The notes: a model not told the origin generated them from the letters alone. A stretch of 64,000 bases of DNA from Massilia aurea (GCF_014200505.1 NZ_JACHBX010000001.1:248001-312000), one strand, 5' to 3'; positions 9,528 through 19,303 are shown, counted from the first letter of the stretch. Numbers and translations: made by a program.

Positions 9528-10553
9528 TTATGCCTGACGGGTCATTTTGAACAGCGTACGGATGTCACCGGCCACGGCGCCGCGCGCGTTCTTGATGACA
9601 GGCTGGCGATAGCGTTCGAGCAACTCGCGCCGCGCCGCGTTCAGCAGGCCCAATTGGTCGAGCACCGCGTACACGGTCGGGTGCAGCGCGCGCACATTGC
9701 CATCGGTGATCTTGATCGCGATGCCGATCCCCGCCGAGCGGATGCCGATCGCCTGCACGGCGTCGGCGCCGATCTTGGTGACCCAGTCGCCACCGCCCGC
9801 CGTCATCCAGTGCAGGTCGGTGCGCTCCTCGCCCGAGACCAGGTCGGGGCGGGCAATCATCGCGTCGCGCAGCGTGCCCATCGCGCCGCCCAGCTGCGGG
9901 TCTTGTGGGCCATGCGCGAGACGCGCGTACAGGTGCGCCAGGCGACTGAGCGGCATCGCGTAGTTGGGGGCCGAACAGCCATCCAGGCCAACCGGCATGG
10001 CTTCGGGCGCCATGCCGATGGAGTCGGCCAGCGTGCTGCGCACGGCTTGCTGCAGCGGGTGCGCGCGGTCGACGTAGTTCGCGGTGGGCGCATCGTGCAG
10101 GCGGCACCAGGCCAGAAAGCCGCTGTGCTTGCCGGAGCAGTTGTGGTGCAGCGGCGTCCAGTGCGCGTCCGCCGGGGGCTTGCCGCCGGTGAACTCGTAG
10201 TGCAGCGGCACCGCGCAGCCGCATTCGAGGTGGCCGGGGTCGAGCCCGATCTTGTTGAGGATGGAGCTCACGCCGTCGAGATGCTTGTCTTCGCCCGAGT
10301 GGCTCGCGCACAGCAGCGCGAGTTCGTCGCCGGAGAGGCCAAAGCGCGCCGGGCCGTCGGCCAGGATGAAGGGCAGGGCCTGAAACGGCTTGAGTGCCGA
10401 GCGCGTGAAGGTCGGGTAATCCGGGTCGCCGGCAGACCATAACAGGCGGCCGTGTGTGTCGACGACGGCGACCGAACCGAGGTGCACGTTCTCGATCACG
10501 TTACCGCTGTCGGGGTAGCCGCGCGTGGTCGCGGCGAGGGGAATGACTGGCAT
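9528..10553 (-). CDS. L-asparaginase, Asparaginase_II (thermolabile rhizobial) type
   Basis: A 341-residue cytoplasmic enzyme that would hydrolyse asparagine to aspartate and ammonia. It belongs to the asparaginase family typified by Rhizobium etli AnsA, not the E. coli type. The Ser-x-x-Lys pair is seen in [10 protein letters not shown], a second catalytic Ser in CASHSGED, and the conserved [12 protein letters not shown] and [10 protein letters not shown] segments. Length is normal for the family. It is divergent from the small exported-protein gene at 10815 and convergent with nothing, ending 128 bases from the chemoreceptor start. The family call is strong; kinetic preference is unknown. 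Confidence 0.9.
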   Translation of the reverse strand: MPVIPLAATTRGYPDSGNVIENVHLGSVAVVDTHGRLLWSAGDPDYPTFTRSALKPFQALPFILADGPARFGLSGDELALLCASHSGEDKHLDGVSSILNKIGLDPGHLECGCAVPLHYEFTGGKPPADAHWTPLHHNCSGKHSGFLAWCRLHDAPTANYVDRAHPLQQAVRSTLADSIGMAPEAMPVGLDGCSAPNYAMPLSRLAHLYARLAHGPQDPQLGGAMGTLRDAMIARPDLVSGEERTDLHWMTAGGGDWVTKIGADAVQAIGIRSAGIGIAIKITDGNVRALHPTVYAVLDQLGLLNAARRELLERYRQPVIKNARGAVAGDIRTLFKMTRQA

Positions 10554-10814
10554 GGGAGTGGGTGCATTGGCGTTGGAGGAACCCTACTGTACGACATACG
10601 CACGCAATGCAGACACACAGTTGAAATAAGGCGCGCTTTCATATATGCACCTCCCGTTCACCCCGCCGATTACGCACTTCGTCGCGCATTTCCTGCGCTT
10701 GATCCTCTTGGCGCTTGAACGCTTTTTGCGGCTCGCTAGACTGGCTTCATCGTCAGGCAAAGAAGCGCTGGCGACACGGACTTCTCCGCCACCGACCTGA
10801 AAGGAATTTCCATC

Positions 10815-11198
10815 ATGCGCCTCTCCCACCTCGCCTTGTTCGCCGCCGCCGCAGTCGTCTCGCTGGGCAGCGCCGCCCAGCCAGTCGCTGCAACCAATCC
10901 CGACGTCGTGAACGTACACGCCGCGCAGCCGAAGAAGGTGTATATCGATCCGCTGATGTACCAGCGCATGCAGGGCGCCTACAAGCTCGATGACGGGCGC
11001 ACGCTGCAAGTGACCGGCAAGGGTCGCAAGCTGTACGCCGACCTGGGCGACGGACCGCAGGAAATCGTCCACGTGGGCCGCGACCGCTTCGAGGCGGTCG
11101 GCAGGGACCTGAGCGTGCGCTTCGACGGCGGGCCGTTCCCGCACACGGTGCACCTCAAGGACGATGGCGGCCGGGTGCTGGCGTCAAGCCAGCGTTGA
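10815..11198 (+). CDS. Small exported protein of unknown function
   Basis: A 127-residue protein that begins with a clear signal peptide (about residues 1-21, hydrophobic core LALFAAAAVVSLG with SAA-Q cleavage). The mature part is a short domain with DPLMYQRMQGAYKLDDG and repeated beta-strand-like segments, rich in Gly and Asp. No family was recognised. AAGGAA at 10801-10806 lies 8 bases before the ATG. Its 3' end overlaps the end of the convergent pirin gene by 15 bases. The function is not known. Confidence 0.72.
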   Translation: MRLSHLALFAAAAVVSLGSAAQPVAATNPDVVNVHAAQPKKVYIDPLMYQRMQGAYKLDDGRTLQVTGKGRKLYADLGDGPQEIVHVGRDRFEAVGRDLSVRFDGGPFPHTVHLKDDGGRVLASSQR

Positions 11199-12050
11199 GC
11201 CGAAGCGGCCGGCCTGGTAGTCGGTGATCGCCTGCGTGATTTCATCGCGGGTGTTCATGACGAAGGGCCCGTGCGAGACGACCGGTTCGCCGATCGGATC
11301 GGCATGACCGAACAGCAGCAGCGAGCCGGACTCGGCGACGATCTCGAGCGTGTCGCCCTCCGTGCTCAGCTCCACCAGTTGGTAAGCGTTGGCGAGATCG
11401 CCGTGGTGACCCACGCCGATGCGTCCACGCACCACATACAGCAGCACGTTGCGACCTTGCAGGCCGGTGATGCGCAGCCGGCCACCGGCCTGCATCGCGA
11501 CAGTGCTCATGAACACGCCGGTCAGCGACTGCACCGGGCCCGTGCTGCCGTCCCACTCGCCCGCGATCAGGTTCAGCGTGACCTTGCCGTCGTCGAGCGA
11601 TAACGCGGGAATGCGGTCCTGCTGCACGCCGGTATAGGCGGGCGCCGTCATCTTCAGGCGCGACGGCAGATTCACCCACAACTGCAGGATCTCGAGCGGG
11701 CCGCCCGTTTCCAAAAACGCGCGCGGCGAGACCTCGGCGTGCACGATGCCGCTGCCGGCCGTCATCCATTGGATGCCCCCGGCATGGATCACGCTCTCAT
11801 GGCCGGCGCTGTCGCGGTGGGCCAGCATGCCTTCGACGATGAAGGTGACGGTTTCAAAGCCCCGGTGCGGATGCGGGCCGAATGGCAGGCCGCGGTTGTG
11901 CGGGCCATAGGTCTGCGGACCGTGGTGATTCAAAAACAGAAAAGGATCGATCTGGTCGAGCTGGGGCGAAGGGACGGGGCGCTGCGTGAGCAGGTCGCCG
12001 ATATCATCGCGCAGCGCGGCGTGGGTGCGCAGGAAGGTCTTGTCAGTCAT
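11184..12050 (-). CDS. Pirin family protein
   Basis: A 288-residue bicupin protein of the pirin/YhhW family. Bacterial members are iron-binding and some have quercetin 2,3-dioxygenase activity. The metal site of the N-terminal cupin is visible: GPHPHRGFETVT supplies two His, and GSGIVHAEVSP supplies a further His and Glu. The C-terminal cupin (ALSLDDGKVTLNLIAG onward) is complete. The start at MTDKTFLRTHAALRDD is the only early ATG. The gene is divergent from the M20 dipeptidase, with 125 bases between starts, and overlaps the small exported-protein gene at its end. The physiological substrate is not inferable. Confidence 0.9.
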   Translation of the reverse strand: MTDKTFLRTHAALRDDIGDLLTQRPVPSPQLDQIDPFLFLNHHGPQTYGPHNRGLPFGPHPHRGFETVTFIVEGMLAHRDSAGHESVIHAGGIQWMTAGSGIVHAEVSPRAFLETGGPLEILQLWVNLPSRLKMTAPAYTGVQQDRIPALSLDDGKVTLNLIAGEWDGSTGPVQSLTGVFMSTVAMQAGGRLRITGLQGRNVLLYVVRGRIGVGHHGDLANAYQLVELSTEGDTLEIVAESGSLLLFGHADPIGEPVVSHGPFVMNTRDEITQAITDYQAGRFGSTLA

Positions 12051-12175
12051 GGCGTGGGTGCTGTTTAGTCAGGATGCGTAACGATACGCTGAAAGTGGCC
12101 GTCGCGTTCACAGCGGTGGCAGAAGACGCTATGCTGGACGTTTGCGTGTCTGCAACCCTTGGAGATCGGCCCCGT

Positions 12176-13726
12176 ATGTACAAGAACGCCTGTATTGCCA
12201 GCCTGTTGCTGGCCTCATCCACTGTCCTGGCTGCCGCACCTGCTGCCGCACCTGCTGCCGCATCTGCTGCAGCGCCCAGCGAGGCTGCCGTGAGCGCCGC
12301 CAAGTATGCGGTGGCCACCTACCGCAACGACGTCGTCGACACGCTGGCCAAGCTGGTGAGCTTCAATACGGTGGCCGATCCGCGCTACCCGTCGGACCGG
12401 AACCCGGTGCATGCCGCGTTCAAGGCCACGCTCAAGGCAGAAGCCGAGCGCATGGGGCTCGACTACACCGATTACGGCTGGACGGTCGTCATCGGCCTGG
12501 GCAAGGGAACAGAGCGCGTCGGCATCGTCACGCATGGCGATGTGCAGCCGGTGGACCCGACCAAGTGGAAGAAGTCGCCGTTCGTGCTGGACCGCACGAG
12601 CGAGCCGGGCAAGCTGATCGCGCGCGGCGCCGAGGATGACAAGGGCCCGATCGCCACCGCGCTGTACGCGATGAAGACGATCCGCGACCGCCAGATCCCG
12701 CTCACCAAGCGCATCGAGCTGTACGTGTACATGGGCGAGGAATCCGACTGGGGCCCGCTGACCGAATTTCTCAAGACGCACGTGCCGCCACAGATGAGCA
12801 TCACGCTCGACGCCGAATATCCGGTGGTGACGGCGGAGAAGGGCGGTGGCCTCGTGGCCGTGACGGTGCCGAAGGCCGGCGCGCAGGCACCCGTGGAGGG
12901 CGACGCCTATATCGCCGCGTTCGGGGGCGGCTCGTTCAACACGCAGATTCCGGAGGACGCCGAAGCGCTGGTGGCCAACGCGACGCCGCAGATCGAAGGG
13001 CAGATCCGCGCGCGCGGCGCGCAGCACGAGGGCATGACCTACACCTACACGTGGCAGGGCAAGGACCTGGCGGTGCGCGCCAAGGGGCTGTCGGCCCACT
13101 CGTCCAAGCCGCAGGAAGGCGTGAACGCCGTGAGCATGCTGGCCGACGCCCTGGCCGTGCGGCCGTGGGCCAATACGACGGCCGGCGGCGTCGTCAACTA
13201 CCTCAACGAAATGGTGGGCACGGGCTACTACGGCGAGAAGTTTGGCAGCGGCGCCGGCAACATCGCCTACCGCGACAAGTTCATGGGCCCGCTGACGTTC
13301 AAGCCGACCGTGATTCGCCAGCTGGACGACGGCATCGAAGTGGCAATCAACGTGCGCCGCCCGCAAGGCAAGACGGGCGCGCAGCTGACCGATGAAATCA
13401 ACGCCGCACTGAGCCAGTGGCAGGCGCGCCAGGTCCCGCTCACCAACATCAAGGTCGGCATGCGCGACCCGTGGGTGCTGAACGATGCGCCGCAGGTGCC
13501 GACGTTGCTGGCGACCTTCGCCTATTTCACCGGCATGAAGGATGCGAAGCCGGTTGCCATCGGCGGCGGCACCAACTCGCGCCTGTTCCCGAATGCCGTC
13601 AGCTTCGGGCCATCGATGCCGGGCCAGAAATATTCCGGGCATTCGGAGCACGAGTTCATCACGACCAAGCAATTGCTGCTGAACCTGCAGATGTACACGT
13701 CAGTGCTGGTTGAACTGGCGCGCTGA
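12176..13726 (+). CDS. Exported M20 family dipeptidase (PepV/CPG2-like)
   Basis: A 516-residue zinc metallopeptidase, probably periplasmic. Residues 1-19 form a signal peptide, followed by an Ala/Pro linker of near-repeats (AAPAAAP) encoded by a 12-bp DNA repeat near 12231-12275, which could vary in copy number. Zinc-site motifs are present: GHG-like VTHGDVQPVD, RGAEDDKGP, and GEESDWGP carrying the catalytic Glu pair; LSAHSSKPQEG marks the dimerisation lid. It would cleave dipeptides or related amides. GGAGA at 12161-12165 precedes the ATG at 12176; the frame is open upstream but lacks a signal peptide there. It lies upstream of the gal operon, in the same direction, with a 364-bp gap. Confidence 0.88.
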   Translation: MYKNACIASLLLASSTVLAAAPAAAPAAASAAAPSEAAVSAAKYAVATYRNDVVDTLAKLVSFNTVADPRYPSDRNPVHAAFKATLKAEAERMGLDYTDYGWTVVIGLGKGTERVGIVTHGDVQPVDPTKWKKSPFVLDRTSEPGKLIARGAEDDKGPIATALYAMKTIRDRQIPLTKRIELYVYMGEESDWGPLTEFLKTHVPPQMSITLDAEYPVVTAEKGGGLVAVTVPKAGAQAPVEGDAYIAAFGGGSFNTQIPEDAEALVANATPQIEGQIRARGAQHEGMTYTYTWQGKDLAVRAKGLSAHSSKPQEGVNAVSMLADALAVRPWANTTAGGVVNYLNEMVGTGYYGEKFGSGAGNIAYRDKFMGPLTFKPTVIRQLDDGIEVAINVRRPQGKTGAQLTDEINAALSQWQARQVPLTNIKVGMRDPWVLNDAPQVPTLLATFAYFTGMKDAKPVAIGGGTNSRLFPNAVSFGPSMPGQKYSGHSEHEFITTKQLLLNLQMYTSVLVELAR

Positions 13727-14090
13727 GCAAGTGCTCTGCAGCTCTGCAGGAACGCCGAAACTTGCCACGGCTGACCTGTAGGGCTGCTTCTTGCCAGGTA
13801 GTGTAAAAACTTCTAATTTTTGCGTAGGCGCCGGACTACAATATCCTTGCCGTGGAGTGCCCGGAAGGGCGCTCTCCCTTGTGAATCATCGTTGTATGCC
13901 AAGGGCGGTATCGTCTTGATACAGCCACAGTATTGTCGCCTGGAAAAGTACGAAGTTCCGGGCAGAAAATGTGGCAAATACAGCATGATAGGATCGGCTT
14001 GGAGCCAAGCTCCTGCAGCCGCGAGCGCACCAATGCGTCGATGTTGGCGTGCGCGTTCGCGCCGGATGTGACCGAACCTTATTGATTGCC
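13727..14090 (+). promoter_or_regulatory. Leader/promoter region of the galactose operon
   Basis: No gene is seen here. A TACAAT at 13837-13842 could be a -10 box about 250 bases before galT, without a clear -35. A short perfect inverted repeat (GTATC-GTCTT-GATAC, 13908-13922) could be an operator half-site pair. The long untranslated stretch suggests regulation, but no known riboswitch fold was recognised. Confidence 0.35.
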
Positions 14091-15185
14091 ATGCACAGTA
14101 AAGAACTCAAAAAACCGGACGGACGCAACCTTACCCTCTACAGCAACCGGCCCATCCCCGATGGCCTCGTTGCACCCAGCCCGTTTCCAGATCCCCAGCA
14201 CGCCAACCCGCACCTGCGCTGGCATCCGCTGCGCGGCGAGTGGGTGACCTATGCCGCGTTCCGCCAGAACCGCACCTATCAGCCGCCGCCCCAGTACAAC
14301 CCGCTGGCGCCGACGATCGATCCTGCCAATCCCACCGAGATGCCGGCTGGCGACTACGAGATCGCGGTGTTCGACAACCGCTTCCCGTCGCTGGCGCTCG
14401 AGTCCCACGATCCGCCATCGGTGACGGTGCAGACCGCGCCGGCCAATGGCCAGTGCGAAGTGGTCGTGTTCACGCAGGATCCGAATACGGCGCTGGCCCA
14501 CTTGCCGCTGTCGCGCATCGCGCTTTTGCTGCAGGTGTGGGGCGATCGCACCACGCGCGTGGGCAGCCTCCCGCACATCCAGTACGTGCTGCCGTTCGAG
14601 AACCGCGGCGCCGAAGTGGGCGTGACGCTGCACCATCCGCACGGCCAGATCTATTCGTACCCGTTCGTGCCGTCGGTCCCGGCGCGCATGCTCGCGCAAG
14701 AGCGCGATTACTATCAGCAGCACGGCACGAGCATGCTGTGCGACATGGCGCGCGACGAAGCGGCCGATGGCAAACGCGTGCTGTACCAAGACGATTTCGC
14801 GATTGCCTTCGTGCCGGCCTGCGCCCGCTATCCGTACGAGGTATGGGTGATGCCGACCGCGCCATGCAAGGATTTCGCGGCGCTCACGCCGCCTCAGCGC
14901 GATTCGCTGGCGCGCGCGCTCAAGACCGTGCTGCTCAAGTACGAGACGCTGTGGAACCGGCCGTTCCCGTATCTGATGGCGTGGTATCAGGCGCCGACCG
15001 ACGGCGCCGAGCATCCCGAGACGCAGCTGCACGCCCAGTTCTATCCGCCGTACCGCACGCGCGACCGCCTGAAATACCTGGCCGGCACCGAGCTGGCCGC
15101 CGGCATGTTCGCGATGGACGTGCTGCCCGAGACCACGGCCTACGAATTGCAGCAGGTCGAGATCGATCTGGAGGAGGGCGCATGA
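14091..15185 (+). CDS. galT: Galactose-1-phosphate uridylyltransferase
   Basis: A 364-residue enzyme of the Leloir pathway. It exchanges UMP between UDP-glucose and galactose 1-phosphate, giving glucose 1-phosphate and UDP-galactose. The HIT-superfamily active site reads HHPHGQIYSYPF, with the nucleophile H184 in HPHGQ. The N-terminal LRWHPLRGEWVTYAAFRQNRTYQPP and the late ETQLHAQFYPPYRTRDRLKYLAG are typical of GalT. The ATG at 14091 (MHSKELKKPDGRN) begins the family's usual N-terminus. It is the first gene of a four-gene operon and its stop overlaps the next start (ATGA). Cytoplasmic; confidence is very high. Confidence 0.97.
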   Translation: MHSKELKKPDGRNLTLYSNRPIPDGLVAPSPFPDPQHANPHLRWHPLRGEWVTYAAFRQNRTYQPPPQYNPLAPTIDPANPTEMPAGDYEIAVFDNRFPSLALESHDPPSVTVQTAPANGQCEVVVFTQDPNTALAHLPLSRIALLLQVWGDRTTRVGSLPHIQYVLPFENRGAEVGVTLHHPHGQIYSYPFVPSVPARMLAQERDYYQQHGTSMLCDMARDEAADGKRVLYQDDFAIAFVPACARYPYEVWVMPTAPCKDFAALTPPQRDSLARALKTVLLKYETLWNRPFPYLMAWYQAPTDGAEHPETQLHAQFYPPYRTRDRLKYLAGTELAAGMFAMDVLPETTAYELQQVEIDLEEGA

Positions 15186-16285
15186 CGGACATCGATATGC
15201 GCGCCCAGGAGGTCGCCGACAAACTCGCGCTGCTGCGCGCCACCCTTGCCACCAGCGGCGCCGGCGCCGTGCGCCTGCGCGGCACCGACTGGTTCGCGTG
15301 GATCACGGCTGGCGGCTCGAGCGCCGTGCTGCACACCACCGACACCGGCATTGCCGAAGTGCTGGTCACAGCGGGCGACGCCTGCGTGCTGACCGACCAG
15401 ATCGAAGGCGAGCGCCTGCGCCTCGAAGAAGTGCCGGCCGGGTTCAGCTTTCATATCGAACCGTGGGCCGAGCCCGAGCTGCGCGAGCATTTCGTGCTGG
15501 CCGCGGCCGAGGGCCGGCCGGTGCTGTCGGACCGTCCGCAGGCCGACGAACTGCCATTGCCGCTGCCCCTGCGGCAGCGCAAGCTGGTGCTGGGCGACGC
15601 CGAGCAGGCGCGCTACCGCCTGCTGGGGCGCGAAGCGGCCGAAGCGATGACCGACGTGCTGCACCGCGCCCGGCCCGACTGGACCGAGCAGCAGCTGGCC
15701 GGCGCCGGCGCGGACGCGCTGTGGCGCCGCGGCATCCATCCGGCGCTGGTGCTGGTGGCCGGTGCGCGGCGCTTGCCGCTGTTTCGCCATGCGACGCCGT
15801 CGCACGAGCCGATCGGCGAGCGCGCCATGCTGGTCTTCTGCGCGCGCCGCCACGGCCTGTATGCCAACCTGACGCGCTTCGTGAGCTTTGGCGGTACAGG
15901 TTCGGCGCCAACTGCCCAGCGCGCGCTGATGGCGCTCGAGGCCACCGGCCTGGCGGCCGTGGTGCCGGGCAAATCGCTGTCGTCGGTGTATCACGCGCTG
16001 GCCCAGGCCTATCACCACGCCGATGTCGAGGATGCGATCCGCGAGCACCACCAGGGCGGCATCACCGGCTACCTGGCGCGCGAGATCGTGGCCACCCCAA
16101 GCACGGCCACGCAGCTCGAACAGGGCATGGCATTTGCGTTCAATCCAAGTTATAACGGTATGAAGATCGAAGATACATTCCTGCTCGGCCCCGACGGACT
16201 CGAAAACCTGACCTTCGACCCGGCCTGGCCGTCGGTGGATATCCAAGGCCGTCAGCGGCCGCTCTGGCTGGAGGTGGACGCATGA
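15182..16285 (+). CDS. M24 (aminopeptidase P/prolidase fold) homologue with a degenerate metal site
   Basis: A 367-residue protein with the creatinase-like N-domain and the M24 C-domain, encoded between galT and galK with 4-bp overlaps on both sides. Active M24 peptidases use two Asp, one His and two Glu to hold metals. Here the segment aligned to the second Asp reads YANLTRF (N229), no Asp occupies the first position (LVFCARRHG), the GHG-type His segment reads GGITGYLARE, and the EPG Glu is N321 in AFNPSYNG. Only E330 in KIEDTFLLG remains. Peptidase activity is therefore doubtful. GGAGG at 15171-15175 precedes the ATG. Its position argues for a role in galactose use or its control; that role is unknown. 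Confidence 0.8.
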   Translation: MTDIDMRAQEVADKLALLRATLATSGAGAVRLRGTDWFAWITAGGSSAVLHTTDTGIAEVLVTAGDACVLTDQIEGERLRLEEVPAGFSFHIEPWAEPELREHFVLAAAEGRPVLSDRPQADELPLPLPLRQRKLVLGDAEQARYRLLGREAAEAMTDVLHRARPDWTEQQLAGAGADALWRRGIHPALVLVAGARRLPLFRHATPSHEPIGERAMLVFCARRHGLYANLTRFVSFGGTGSAPTAQRALMALEATGLAAVVPGKSLSSVYHALAQAYHHADVEDAIREHHQGGITGYLAREIVATPSTATQLEQGMAFAFNPSYNGMKIEDTFLLGPDGLENLTFDPAWPSVDIQGRQRPLWLEVDA

Positions 16286-17397
16286 CCATCACGACCGATA
16301 CCTTCTTTGGCGGCGCCCCCGAGGTGAACGCTTCGGCCCCGGGGCGCGTGAACCTGCTGGGTGAACACACCGACTACAACGACGGCTTCATGCTGCCGGT
16401 GGCCACGCCCCAGCGCACGCTGGTGGCCATGAGCCGCAGCGGCGACGACCATTTCCATTTTTACTCGCCCAACTTCGACGCGACCGTCACGTTCGCGAAG
16501 GACAGCAGCGCGCCGCAAGGCTTCGGCAGCTATATCGAGGGCTGCATCCGCCTCGTGCAGGCCGAGGGCATCGAGGTGCCGCCGCTGCGCGTGTATGTCG
16601 AGACCGATCTGCCGGTGGGTTCGGGCCTGTCGTCGTCGGCTGCGCTCGAAGTGGCCACGCTGCGCGCCATGCGCGCGCTGCTGGGGTTCGAGCTCGATGA
16701 CGTCAAGCTGGCGCGCATTGCCCAGCGCGCCGAGATTGAATACGCGCACGTGAACTGCGGAATCATGGACCAGATGGCGTCGAGCCTGGCCGATGAAACC
16801 AATATGCTGTTCATCGACGCGCGCACGCTCGAACATCATTTGTCGGCACTGCCGCCGGACACCGAACTGATCGTGATCGATTCGGGCGTGGCGCGCACGC
16901 TGGCCGCCAGCAAGTACAACGAACGCCGCGCCGAATGCGAAGAAGCCTCGCGCATCCTGGGTGTGACGGCGCTGCGCGACGTGGTTGACCCGGCATCGGT
17001 GGAGACGCTGCCGTCGCCGCTGCGCGAACGGGCCCGCCACGTGGTGCAGGAAAACCTGCGCGTGCTCGAAGCGGCCAAGGGCGTTGACGCCGAGCGCTTC
17101 GGCGAACTGATGAACGCATCGCATGCGAGCCTGCGTGACGATTACGAAGTCTCGATCCGCGCGCTCGACGTTCTGTGCGACGCGCTGCGCGCTGCACCAG
17201 GCGTACTGGGCGCGCGCCTGACCGGCGCCGGCTTCGGCGGCGCCTGCGTCGCCCTGTGCCGCAAGGGGCAGGCGCAAGAAGCAGCCGCCACCGCGCTGGC
17301 GGCGTATCACGACCATCATGGACCAGGCAATGACGTCCAGGGACGCATCCTGATTCCGGTGCCAACTGACAGAAAGGACAAGAATGAATCAGTTTGA
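16282..17397 (+). CDS. galK: Galactokinase
   Basis: A 371-residue GHMP-family kinase that phosphorylates alpha-D-galactose to galactose 1-phosphate with ATP. The galactokinase signature GRVNLLGEHTDYNDG lies at about 21-35, the ATP loop is LPVGSGLSSSAALEVAT, the catalytic Asp region is CGIMDQMASSL, and motif 3 is TGAGFGGACVAL. Length is normal. It overlaps the M24-like gene by 4 bases and the glycosidase by 14 bases, so the operon is translated as a coupled unit. Cytoplasmic, Leloir pathway. No galE or galM gene lies in this window. Confidence 0.97.
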   Translation: MTITTDTFFGGAPEVNASAPGRVNLLGEHTDYNDGFMLPVATPQRTLVAMSRSGDDHFHFYSPNFDATVTFAKDSSAPQGFGSYIEGCIRLVQAEGIEVPPLRVYVETDLPVGSGLSSSAALEVATLRAMRALLGFELDDVKLARIAQRAEIEYAHVNCGIMDQMASSLADETNMLFIDARTLEHHLSALPPDTELIVIDSGVARTLAASKYNERRAECEEASRILGVTALRDVVDPASVETLPSPLRERARHVVQENLRVLEAAKGVDAERFGELMNASHASLRDDYEVSIRALDVLCDALRAAPGVLGARLTGAGFGGACVALCRKGQAQEAAATALAAYHDHHGPGNDVQGRILIPVPTDRKDKNESV

Positions 17398-19195
17398 ATA
17401 TCCGCGTCCACAACTGGTGCGCGACCAGTGGCAGAACCTGAACGGCACATGGCAGTTCTGCTTCGATGACGAAGGGCATTACACGCTGCCGTCGGACGTG
17501 AAGGAATGGACGCACGAGATCACCGTGCCGTTTGCACCGGAAACCGCGATGAGCGGCATCGAGGACACGGGCTTTCATCGCTTCGTCTGGTACCAGCGCG
17601 AATTCGAGGTCATGCCCATGGACGGGCGCACGATCATGCACTTCGGCGCGGTCGACTACAGCGCGCGCGTCTGGGTCAATGGCCAGCTGGTCGTCGAGCA
17701 CGAGGGTGGCCACACGCCGTTCTCGGCCGATATTTCCGGCACCCTGAACGCGGATGGCAAGCAGGTCGTGACGGTCTGGGTCGAAGACGATCCGGCCGAC
17801 CTGGCCAAACCGCGTGGCAAGCAGGACTGGCTGCTCGACGCGCACTCGATCTGGTACCCGCGCACGACGGGCATCTGGCAAACGGTCTGGATCGAGCAGG
17901 TCTCGCAGACGTATATCCAGAAGCTGCGCTGGACGCCCGTGTTCGAAACCTACGAAATCGGCTGCGAAGTGTTCGCCACCGGCGATATCCAGGAAGAGCT
18001 GTTCGTCGAAGTCAAGATCTGGCACGGCGACCAGTTGCTGGCCGACGATTACTACAAGCTGCTGGGTGGTGAGGCGAACCGCAAGATCGCGCTGTCCGAT
18101 CCGGGCATCGACGATTCGCGCAATGAAATCCTGTGGAGCCCGGAACGCCCGACCTTGCTCGATGCCGAAGTGACCCTGCGCGCAGGCGACGTGGTGCTCG
18201 ACCGCATCCGCTCGTACACGGCACTGCGCTCGGTGTCGATCAACCGCGACCGCTTCATGCTCAATGGCCGCCCGTACCAGCTGCGCCTGGTGCTGGACCA
18301 GGGCTACTGGCCGGAATCGTTCATGACGGCCCCGTCCGACGCCCACCTGAAGCGCGACGTCGAGCTGGCCAAGCTAATGGGCTTCAACGGCGTGCGCAAG
18401 CACCAGAAGATCGAGGATCCGCGCTTTTTGTACTGGGCTGACAAGCTGGGCCTGATGGTATGGGAAGAAATGCCATCGGCCTACCGGTTCAGCCCGCGCG
18501 CCATTACGCGCATGGTCAAGGAATGGACCGAGGCAATCGAGCGCGATTACAGCCACCCGTGCATCATCGTCTGGGTGGCCTTCAACGAGTCGTGGGGGGT
18601 GCCGAACCTGACGCTCACGCAAGCGCATCGCAATGCCGTCGAGGCCCTGTATCACCTGACACGCACGCTCGACTCGACCCGCCCCGTGATCGGCAACGAT
18701 GGCTGGGAAGCATCGGCCACCGATATCCTGGGCATTCACGACTACGACAGCGACCCCGAGAAAGTGCTGGCGCGCTACGCCGTCACCGACCCGGTGCGCA
18801 CGCTGTTCGATCAGCGCCGCCCGGGTGGCCGCATCCTGACGCTCGATGGCTTCCCGCATCGCGGCCAGCCGATCGTGCTGACGGAATTCGGCGGCATCGC
18901 CTACGATCCAAAGCAGACGCCCAATCCCGACGAAACCACATGGGGCTACAGCCGCGCGCACACGGCGGAAAGCTATCTGAAGCAGTATCGGCGCCTGCTG
19001 CAGGTGGTCAACGAGACGTTCATGTTCAGTGGTTTCTGCTACACGCAGTTCACGGACACGTTCCAGGAAGCCAATGGCTTGCTGAACGCCGATCGCTCGC
19101 CGAAACTGCCGCTGGATGTGATCAGCGCCGCCACGCGCAATATTCCGCTGTTCCAGCGTGCGCTGGAAGAGGGCAAGGATACTGGCACGCCGTAA
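17384..19195 (+). CDS. Glycoside hydrolase family 2 protein (beta-galactosidase/glucuronidase type)
   Basis: A 603-residue cytoplasmic GH2 enzyme with no signal peptide. The order is sugar-binding jelly roll (about 1-180), immunoglobulin-like domain (about 180-280), then the TIM barrel. The catalytic acid/base is E402 in VAFNESWGVP and the nucleophile is E501 in VLTEFGGIA. It is much shorter than LacZ and closer in size to the compact GH2 members. AAAGGA at 17373-17378 precedes the ATG at 17384, inside the end of galK. As the last gene of the gal operon it probably releases galactose from an imported beta-galactoside; no transporter gene is in the operon. Confidence 0.88.
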   Translation: MNQFEYPRPQLVRDQWQNLNGTWQFCFDDEGHYTLPSDVKEWTHEITVPFAPETAMSGIEDTGFHRFVWYQREFEVMPMDGRTIMHFGAVDYSARVWVNGQLVVEHEGGHTPFSADISGTLNADGKQVVTVWVEDDPADLAKPRGKQDWLLDAHSIWYPRTTGIWQTVWIEQVSQTYIQKLRWTPVFETYEIGCEVFATGDIQEELFVEVKIWHGDQLLADDYYKLLGGEANRKIALSDPGIDDSRNEILWSPERPTLLDAEVTLRAGDVVLDRIRSYTALRSVSINRDRFMLNGRPYQLRLVLDQGYWPESFMTAPSDAHLKRDVELAKLMGFNGVRKHQKIEDPRFLYWADKLGLMVWEEMPSAYRFSPRAITRMVKEWTEAIERDYSHPCIIVWVAFNESWGVPNLTLTQAHRNAVEALYHLTRTLDSTRPVIGNDGWEASATDILGIHDYDSDPEKVLARYAVTDPVRTLFDQRRPGGRILTLDGFPHRGQPIVLTEFGGIAYDPKQTPNPDETTWGYSRAHTAESYLKQYRRLLQVVNETFMFSGFCYTQFTDTFQEANGLLNADRSPKLPLDVISAATRNIPLFQRALEEGKDTGTP

Positions 19196-19262
19196 CGGCT
19201 AACGCAGGGCAGGGCAGGGCCGGTGGGGTCTGCCTGCTGCGGCAGTCAGGTATGCGGTAAGC

Positions 19263-19303
19263 AAAAGGCCACATGTCGCGTCAGCGCATGTGGCCCTTTT
19301 TTT
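19263..19303 (+). terminator. Intrinsic terminator of the gal operon
   Basis: A perfect 9-bp stem, GGCCACATG (19267-19275) with CATGTGGCC (19287-19295), closes an 11-base loop and is followed by seven T. Upstream A residues let it work in both directions. It sits 67 bases after the GH2 stop. Confidence 0.92.
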
